NCBI GenBank assembly: GCA_900551005.1
Contig: URUL01000014.1
Location: 1 to 29,634, forward strand
Direction of reading: 5' to 3'
Length of the DNA stretch: 29,634 bases
Source: an uncultured Ruminococcus sp.
GTDB lineage: Bacteria; Bacillota; Clostridia; Oscillospirales; CAG-272
How positions within the stretch are numbered: position 1 is the stretch's first letter; every line of letters begins with the position of its first letter. This document shows, in pieces, positions 24,814 to 29,634 of this stretch. The translations under genes were made by a program, and so were the position numbers. The notes under the pieces are model-generated. The model was given only the letters and a program-made list of their open reading frames with translations. It did no database searches and had not been told where the DNA came from.

Positions 24814-25170
24814 TTGCAACAAATACCGGTTATGACGATCGGTTTTTGTAAGCACATGGATTTTTATGACAGAGTTCTGTCTCACACCGGCATTTCTGTG
24901 AAATCACACAATGCCCTACATAAGCTTTTTCGCAACCATGACAGCGTTTTTGGATCCCTTGCGCTGCTTTGCAGCGATTCATTAAGCAAAAGACGTGATC
25001 ATGAAAGTCACGTTTTTTGTTGTTTTTACTGTCTTCTGGACATCGCCCGATATGACGGAAGGATTTTTTATGATAAGTTTTTTATTTGTCGCTAATCTTT
25101 TTATATGATCTTACGGATATTCCGCGAGAGAACATGAGCTTGTCGATGGTGTAAAGGGAAGTCACTGCAA
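24814..25170. other. Gene-poor interval with hairpins
   Basis: No convincing gene. There is a 93-codon plus-strand frame starting at a TTG right after the preceding stop, rich in Cys, His and Phe and resembling nothing known. A small hairpin (CGCTGC/GCAGCG) lies at 24962-24976, and a terminator-like stem ACGTGA/TCACGT with a T6 tail at 24993-25018 probably ends the preceding transcript. Confidence 0.5.
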
Positions 25171-25205
25171 AAAAATATCGGCACGTTTTGCGCGCCGATA
25201 TTTTT
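25171..25205. terminator. Terminator of the XRE-ADP-ribosylglycohydrolase gene
   Basis: A 12-bp stem AAAAATATCGGC / GCCGATATTTTT around an 11-nt loop, starting 18 bp after the stop codon on the minus strand; T-runs occur on both strands. Confidence 0.85.
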
Positions 25206-25222
25206 ATATGTTGGTGTGCTTA

Positions 25223-26800
25223 TTATTTTGCAAGATGATCGAGTGTCTTTTTTGCCATTTCCGAAATAGAGACAGTGCCTACTCCGAAGATGGAGGTATG
25301 CAGGGTATCGCCGACCTGCTCTGTCCACTCTGCCGGAAGTGCGGAAGCGCCGAGCATGACACCGAGAACAGAGCCTGCCGTTGCCGCATTACAGTCGGTA
25401 TCAAAGCCGGGAGCTACAGCCATACATACTGTTTTGCCGTAGTCGTATTCGCCGAAGAGAAGCGCCATGGCAACGATTTCCGCATTGGATATGGTATGGC
25501 ACCAGTCGTGACCGTTTGCTTCGTTCCATCTCGTGCGGATGTCTGTCATACATTCGTCATAGCTCATGCCGCTGTCATAATTTGCAATGATCTTGTTGAT
25601 GGCTTCATAGAGACGAGAGGTCTTTGGAATATAAGCAAGACCGCCGCGAATAACCTCTTTCATATCGTTTGTGCCGAAAGCACATGCTATCATAGCGGAA
25701 GCCCACATTTCGCCGTAAATACCGTTCTTGATATGAGAGATGCTTGCATCGCGGTAAGCCATATCTGCGGCTGTTTTCGGATCGCAGGGGTTGATATAAC
25801 CGAAATAGTCGCCGCGGATCTGAGCACCGATCCATTCACGGTAAGGATTCTTATAGTGAGCGGAAGCCGGCGGGAGAAATCCGTTTACGAAGTTGCGGAA
25901 TGCGACGCGTTCTGCCGTGCAGTAAGCATCCTTGGGCTGCAGCTTCAGCCATGAAGCGGCAACATCAGCCGCGGTAAATTCTCTGCCGTAGCTTTCGAGG
26001 ATCTTATAGCCGATGACGATATAGTTTGTATCGTCATCAACAGGCATAGCATGGTAATCCTTTGAATATGCGCGCTTGCTTATCGGAAAAGACAGCCCGT
26101 TACAAACCTCTTCAGTCATCTCTTCTCGGTTCAGATATCTGTGAAGAGGGAAATTGCCGGTGCGCTTGAGTATGCAATCAAGAGATGCCTTATGGATGCC
26201 CTCAACAGGCTTGCCGAGGAGACAGCCGCAGATCCTTCCAAGCCAGCCGCCGTGAATCTTGTCAAGGAGCGCATCTCCCTCGGGTGCTGTGCCTTTACAC
26301 ACATAGCCGTCACCGAGTTCGAATATCTTATCAAGCTCGGAGGGCTCGTTGTACTTATAATTGCGAACGGTAGGAGCATTCTCCACTATGCGGAAAATAA
26401 TGTTTGCCGCATCATCCTTTTCGGGAGTATCAGGCATGGAATTGACTGCGTCAAAGAATTTTTCATAGACAGAAACGTCCTTGCCCTCGTCGAGGCACTG
26501 GCGATATTCTATCGGGAGCTGCTTATAATAAGCCTCCCATGCGTGTTGCTTGGAATATGTGGGAAGCGTACTGTGCGTAATGCGCAGCAGTTCCGTATCG
26601 CGCGAATCGATTCCGCTGAGCAGATAATCTACGGAAACATCGAAAAATTTAGCGATTGCAACGAGGTTTTCGATATCCGGCATGGAAGCGCCTGATTCCC
26701 ACTTCTGAATAGCCTGACGCGAGACAGAGAGCGCCTCGGCGAGCTTTTCTTGCGAAATGCCGACCTTGGCTCTGAGCTTATAAACGGTTTCATTAAACAT
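25223..26800 (-). CDS. XRE helix-turn-helix fused to ADP-ribosylglycohydrolase
   Basis: A 525-residue two-part protein. Residues 1-63 are a complete XRE/Cro helix-turn-helix (ISQEKLAEALSVSRQAIQKWESG). A linker (about 64-175) has no recognised fold. Residues of about 178-525 are an ADP-ribosylglycohydrolase (ARH/DraG) domain starting KIHGGWLGRICGCLLGKPVEG. The metal-binding motifs are both present: D255-D-D-T258 and D467-T-D469 in GFDTDCNAA. The family removes ADP-ribose from arginine or other residues, or hydrolyses O-acetyl-ADP-ribose. GAGGTG lies before the ATG. It is divergent from a second XRE gene, which suggests autoregulation or sensing of ADP-ribosylation. The substrate is unknown. 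Confidence 0.92.
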   Translation of the reverse strand: MFNETVYKLRAKVGISQEKLAEALSVSRQAIQKWESGASMPDIENLVAIAKFFDVSVDYLLSGIDSRDTELLRITHSTLPTYSKQHAWEAYYKQLPIEYRQCLDEGKDVSVYEKFFDAVNSMPDTPEKDDAANIIFRIVENAPTVRNYKYNEPSELDKIFELGDGYVCKGTAPEGDALLDKIHGGWLGRICGCLLGKPVEGIHKASLDCILKRTGNFPLHRYLNREEMTEEVCNGLSFPISKRAYSKDYHAMPVDDDTNYIVIGYKILESYGREFTAADVAASWLKLQPKDAYCTAERVAFRNFVNGFLPPASAHYKNPYREWIGAQIRGDYFGYINPCDPKTAADMAYRDASISHIKNGIYGEMWASAMIACAFGTNDMKEVIRGGLAYIPKTSRLYEAINKIIANYDSGMSYDECMTDIRTRWNEANGHDWCHTISNAEIVAMALLFGEYDYGKTVCMAVAPGFDTDCNAATAGSVLGVMLGASALPAEWTEQVGDTLHTSIFGVGTVSISEMAKKTLDHLAK

Positions 26801-26835
26801 AATTACACCTCAAAGAATATAGTGTTATATTATAT

Positions 26836-26864
26836 ATAATACAGTCTGACGTTACTTTTTACAA
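26836..26864 (-). promoter_or_regulatory. Promoter of the XRE-ADP-ribosylglycohydrolase gene
   Basis: On the minus strand: TTGTAA (26859-26864), 17 bp, TATTAT (26836-26841), about 35 nt before the start codon. Confidence 0.65.
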
Positions 26865-26924
26865 GCAATTATTATTATCTTTATTTGACAACCCGCGGTA
26901 GCGTATCGACCGGCGGCAAAAATC

Positions 26925-26953
26925 TTGACTTTCGGGCATTTTTCTGATATATT
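26925..26953 (+). promoter_or_regulatory. Possible promoter of the downstream XRE gene
   Basis: TTGACT (26925-26930), 17 bp, TATATT (26948-26953). It would give a leader of about 130 nt. A weaker TTAAAA-17-TAGAAT nearer the gene is an alternative. No clear operator dyad is visible in 26865-27090. Confidence 0.55.
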
Positions 26954-27090
26954 TATATCAATGATGCAAAACAACCGATAGTTGAGCGAGAAAACGCCAT
27001 ATGGTTGAGTTAAAACAACTGTTAGTCCCTTAAAATTACTTTTTTTCGGTGGTAGAATAGAGCCAACAAAACGAAAGGAGACATACAGAT

Positions 27091-27630
27091 ATGTCACAAA
27101 CACTTGGTCAAAGAATAGCAGAACTCAGAAAAAAGGAGGGACTCACGCAGGAGGAACTGGCGGAAAAACTCGGCGTTTCTCCGCAGGCTGTTTCCAAATG
27201 GGAAAACGACATTTCATGCCCCGATATCATGAGCATACCGAAGATAGCGAAAATCCTCGGAGTAAGCGCAGATACGCTTCTCTCGGGTGAGACAGCCGTG
27301 CCTGTTTCCTATGTGCCGGAGGAAAAGAGAAAGAACATAGACGATATGTTCATGCGTTTCGTCCTTACGGTCAATGACAGAGATGACGGCGATCATGTAA
27401 AAATGCAATTTAACTTTCCGATGAGCCTTGTAAAGACGGCACTTGAGGCAAATATGTTATCTTCACTTGTCAATATCGGAAATAATGAAAAAATGAATCA
27501 TGTAGATATTGATAAAATCGTATCTAAGGTTGTTGAGTTGGCGGAAAAAGGTCTGATGGGCAAAATATTTGAGCTCAATGTCGGTGGCGATGAAGACGGC
27601 AAAGTTTACATGGAATTTTTTGTGGAGTAA
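27091..27630 (+). CDS. XRE-family regulator with SHOCT-like C-terminal domain
   Basis: A 179-residue protein. Residues of about 4-60 are a helix-turn-helix (LTQEELAEKLGVSPQAVSKWENDISCPDI). Residues of about 100-179 form a small domain with a first strand (HVKMQFNFPMSLVKTAL), a helix (DIDKIVSKVVELAEKG) and a final strand hairpin (GDEDGKVYMEFFVE). That pattern resembles the short SHOCT-like domains found next to DUF4097/YvlB proteins. AAAGGAGA precedes the ATG. The next gene starts 3 bp later and encodes a similar domain, so the two are probably partners. It is divergent from the XRE-ADP-ribosylglycohydrolase gene. Confidence 0.88.
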   Translation: MSQTLGQRIAELRKKEGLTQEELAEKLGVSPQAVSKWENDISCPDIMSIPKIAKILGVSADTLLSGETAVPVSYVPEEKRKNIDDMFMRFVLTVNDRDDGDHVKMQFNFPMSLVKTALEANMLSSLVNIGNNEKMNHVDIDKIVSKVVELAEKGLMGKIFELNVGGDEDGKVYMEFFVE

Positions 27631-27633
27631 GTC

Positions 27634-27885
27634 ATGAAAATAAAAATCAAAACGGATAAAAATCGAAATATCCGTCTTGCCCTTCCGAACTTTATGCTTT
27701 TCGGATCCCTCGGCGCAAAATTTGTGACGCGGATGATAAATGAAAAAATTTCAAAGGACAGTGCAAACAGGCGCGTCTCAGAAGAAGATATGCGAAAGAT
27801 CTTTCGCATGATGCGACATGCGAAAATGAGAGGAAGGCACTTTCTTGAACTTGAAGTCGGAGACGATGTAAAGATAGTCATATAA
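27634..27885 (+). CDS. Small SHOCT-like domain protein coupled to the XRE regulator
   Basis: An 83-residue protein starting 3 bp after the regulator's stop, with GGAG inside the regulator's last codons, so translation is coupled. It has the same layout as the regulator's C-terminal domain: a basic strand (MKIKIKTDKNRNIRLALPNFML), a middle helix (EEDMRKIFRMMRHAKMRG) and an acidic final strand (HFLELEVGDDVKIVI). It may form a heterodimer with the regulator. No membrane or signal segment. A terminator follows within 5 bp. Confidence 0.78.
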   Translation: MKIKIKTDKNRNIRLALPNFMLFGSLGAKFVTRMINEKISKDSANRRVSEEDMRKIFRMMRHAKMRGRHFLELEVGDDVKIVI

Positions 27886-27889
27886 AGCA

Positions 27890-27920
27890 AAAGCAGGACT
27901 GCGGGGCAGTCCTGCTTTTT
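27890..27920. terminator. Bidirectional terminator between convergent genes
   Basis: AGCAGGACTGC pairs with GCAGTCCTGCT around a 3-nt loop, with A-run upstream and T5 downstream. It separates the regulator pair (+) from the leucine-rich-repeat gene (-). Confidence 0.9.
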
Positions 27921-27932
27921 ATCTGCTTGTGC

Positions 27933-29634
27933 TTATTTTTCCTTGATGGGGCTCCATGTATAGTATTCACGCATGGCAAACTGCTCGGCAAAAGAGCCGC
28001 TCACACCCTTTATCGTCAGATATCTGAAGCGGTAAGCAGTTGTTTCATTACCGGAGGAGTCAGTCGAGGTGATCTTGGAGACAAAAGCCTTGGTGGAGAT
28101 GATCTCCACGCTTTCAGGTATTGTGACGGAATTGATCAGATACTTATTGAAGAATTTAAAATCATGGATACGTTTGATCCCGTCGGGAAATACAATGTTT
28201 GACGACATGCCGTTATACTGAACGAGTATTCCGTCGCCCGCAACGATAAATTCATCTTTATTGTCTTTCAGCCATACCGTCTCATAGAAGGCGTTTTCTC
28301 CTATATATGCGACATTCTGCGGAACGGTAATATCGGCGAGACGTCTGCATTCATAGAAGGCGTAGTCTGCGATGATGCGGAGAGTATCAGGCAGAGTGAT
28401 ATTTATCAGTTTATTGCACTGATAAAAGGCATTTGAGCCGATATAGGAGAGCGAGCCTTTTTCAAAGGTCACACCGGAAAGTGCGCCGCAGGAGGCAAAG
28501 GCGCCGTCCTCTATGCGCTCTATACGGGCGGGGATGACGATGCTCTCTATCGAATCGCAGGAACGGTAAGCGTAAGCGGGAACAGAGGTGTTTTCACTGC
28601 CGAGTACGAAATCGCGCAGATTACTGCATCCGTTGAAGGCGAACTGCGATATTTTCTTGAGCTCGGAAAATTTCGGCACTTTCTCAAGGGAGGTACATCC
28701 CGCAAAAGCGGACTGACCGATGGATTTTATGCTTTCCGAGAGGATGACCTCCGTGAGCTTTGTACAGCTTTCAAAGGTATTTGCGGGAATCTCCTCTATT
28801 TCTGCAAGCAACTCGACCTTTGTCACATTCGTATCGAAGAATACGCCTAAGCCAAGCGCTTTTACCGTAGAGGGAATGACAAAAGCGGTGAATTTATCAC
28901 AGTTTCCGAATGCGTAATTTCCGATGGAGACGAGTGAAGAGGGAACGGTGAAATCGGCAAGCTCACTGCAGGAATAAAAGGCACATGCGCCGATAGATTC
29001 GAGCTTTTCCGAGAGGGTGACGTCGTGAAGAGCGAGACATCCCGAGAAAATATAGGAGGGAAGCCGTGTTATTCCCGAGATATCGGCTTTTTTGAGAGCG
29101 GTACATGAGGCGAAAGCAAACATTCCGATATCGGTGACCTGAGAAAAGGATATCTCTGTGAGAGATGTGCATGAGTAGAAGGCGTATGAGCCGATCTTTC
29201 TGAGTGTGGCAGGTGATGTTACACTTGTCAGCGACTTACAATTATAAAAGGCAAACTGACCGATTTCCGTAACGTTTACGGGAAGCTCTATTTCTGCGAG
29301 AGTCTTGCATCCGTCAAACGTACTTATCGGGATCACCGTCATATCGGCAGGCAGAGTAGCCTTCTTGAGGTATGGGCAATTTTTGAAAACGGATGTGCCG
29401 AGCGAAACGCCCGCGGGAATTTCTACCTCTGTAAGCGGTGTTGAACAGAAAGCGAAGCTCTCGATTTCTTTCAGAGAGGACGGAAATGCCATCTCCGTAA
29501 TATTTGAACCGTAGAAAGCGCTGCTGCCTATTTTCTCAACCCCTTCGGGAAAAATCACCTTTTTCAGTACGGCACCGGAGATTGCACCCTCTCCTATGGA
29601 TATCACACCGGAGGGAAGCGTAAATTCGCCGTCT
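27933..29634 (-). CDS. BspA-type leucine-rich-repeat (LRR_5) surface protein, 5'-partial
   Basis: The frame is open to the right edge, so the N-terminus lies outside the window; about 567 residues are visible. It consists of some twenty 22-24 residue repeats of the BspA/LRR_5 kind (consensus xLTxIxxxAFxxCxxLxxVxLPxx, for example SIGQSAFAGCTSLEKV). A non-repeat C-terminal end of about 80 residues follows (RYLTIKGVSGSFAEQFA...WSPIKEK). Such proteins are usually secreted and bind host or bacterial surfaces. No sorting motif or membrane helix follows the repeats, so any anchor must be at the missing N-terminus. It ends just before a shared terminator. Confidence 0.93.
   Translation of the reverse strand, partial: DGEFTLPSGVISIGEGAISGAVLKKVIFPEGVEKIGSSAFYGSNITEMAFPSSLKEIESFAFCSTPLTEVEIPAGVSLGTSVFKNCPYLKKATLPADMTVIPISTFDGCKTLAEIELPVNVTEIGQFAFYNCKSLTSVTSPATLRKIGSYAFYSCTSLTEISFSQVTDIGMFAFASCTALKKADISGITRLPSYIFSGCLALHDVTLSEKLESIGACAFYSCSELADFTVPSSLVSIGNYAFGNCDKFTAFVIPSTVKALGLGVFFDTNVTKVELLAEIEEIPANTFESCTKLTEVILSESIKSIGQSAFAGCTSLEKVPKFSELKKISQFAFNGCSNLRDFVLGSENTSVPAYAYRSCDSIESIVIPARIERIEDGAFASCGALSGVTFEKGSLSYIGSNAFYQCNKLINITLPDTLRIIADYAFYECRRLADITVPQNVAYIGENAFYETVWLKDNKDEFIVAGDGILVQYNGMSSNIVFPDGIKRIHDFKFFNKYLINSVTIPESVEIISTKAFVSKITSTDSSGNETTAYRFRYLTIKGVSGSFAEQFAMREYYTWSPIKEK

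Noticed and set aside
25223..27885. DarTG-type ADP-ribosylation toxin-antitoxin system
   Set aside because: There is no ADP-ribosyltransferase in the locus, and the enzyme is an ARH-fold protein, not a macrodomain.

Overview
The window reads as about 30 kb of chromosome from an uncultured, probably gut-dwelling Clostridia (Bacillota), most like Oscillospirales and relatives. The evidence is AGGAGG-type ribosome sites, TTGACA/TATAAT promoters with 17-bp spacing, a SleB-type cell-wall hydrolase, a DUF421/DUF4363 pair, InlB-repeat and BspA-type surface proteins, and tRNAs with encoded CCA. No rRNA or CRISPR array is present, so the taxonomy is inference.

Region 1 (1-4723) is the end of an integrative element lodged against the 3' end of a tRNA-Pro(GGG) gene. 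It carries a tyrosine recombinase, a small excisionase-like ORF containing a perfect 26-bp palindrome, direct repeats that look like arm-type recombinase sites, and the 3' part of a large surface protein that seems to have been cut off at its C-terminus.

Region 2 (4899-12986) is a co-directional housekeeping run: argS, yebC, a phosphomannomutase/phosphoglucomutase interrupted by an in-frame TAG, an OGG1-type 8-oxoguanine glycosylase, serS, a Cys-rich zinc-ribbon-like protein and a KdgK-type sugar kinase. It ends at a strong hairpin terminator. Region 3 (13083-16499) holds a small membrane protein convergent with the minus-strand genes ispE, a DUF362/ferredoxin protein whose only workable start codon appears to be ATT, and a secreted SleB-family hydrolase.

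Region 4 (16581-18435) is tRNA-Leu(CAA) followed by a repeat cluster and two accessory genes (DUF4275-like and DUF7010-like). Region 5 (18473-21510) holds a cyclophilin lipoprotein and a serine beta-lactamase-like protein on the minus strand, then DUF421-DUF4363 on the plus strand. Region 6 (21740-23830) is a long-leader surface protein with a cohesin-like domain, many Cys-x-x-Cys modules and a C-terminal membrane anchor; it is also split by an in-frame TAG. Next comes a probable HExxH metalloprotein whose start looks frameshifted at a T7 run.

Region 7 (25171-27920) is the most system-like part. A protein fusing an XRE helix-turn-helix to an ADP-ribosylglycohydrolase is divergent from a second XRE regulator, which is coupled to a small protein resembling that regulator's own C-terminal domain. 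The window ends inside a minus-strand BspA-type leucine-rich-repeat protein.

Several genes are broken by single-base events: two in-frame TAGs, a T7 shift and an ATT start. These could be real decay, recoding, or assembly/sequencing error. The sequence alone cannot separate these, and the findings say what would.
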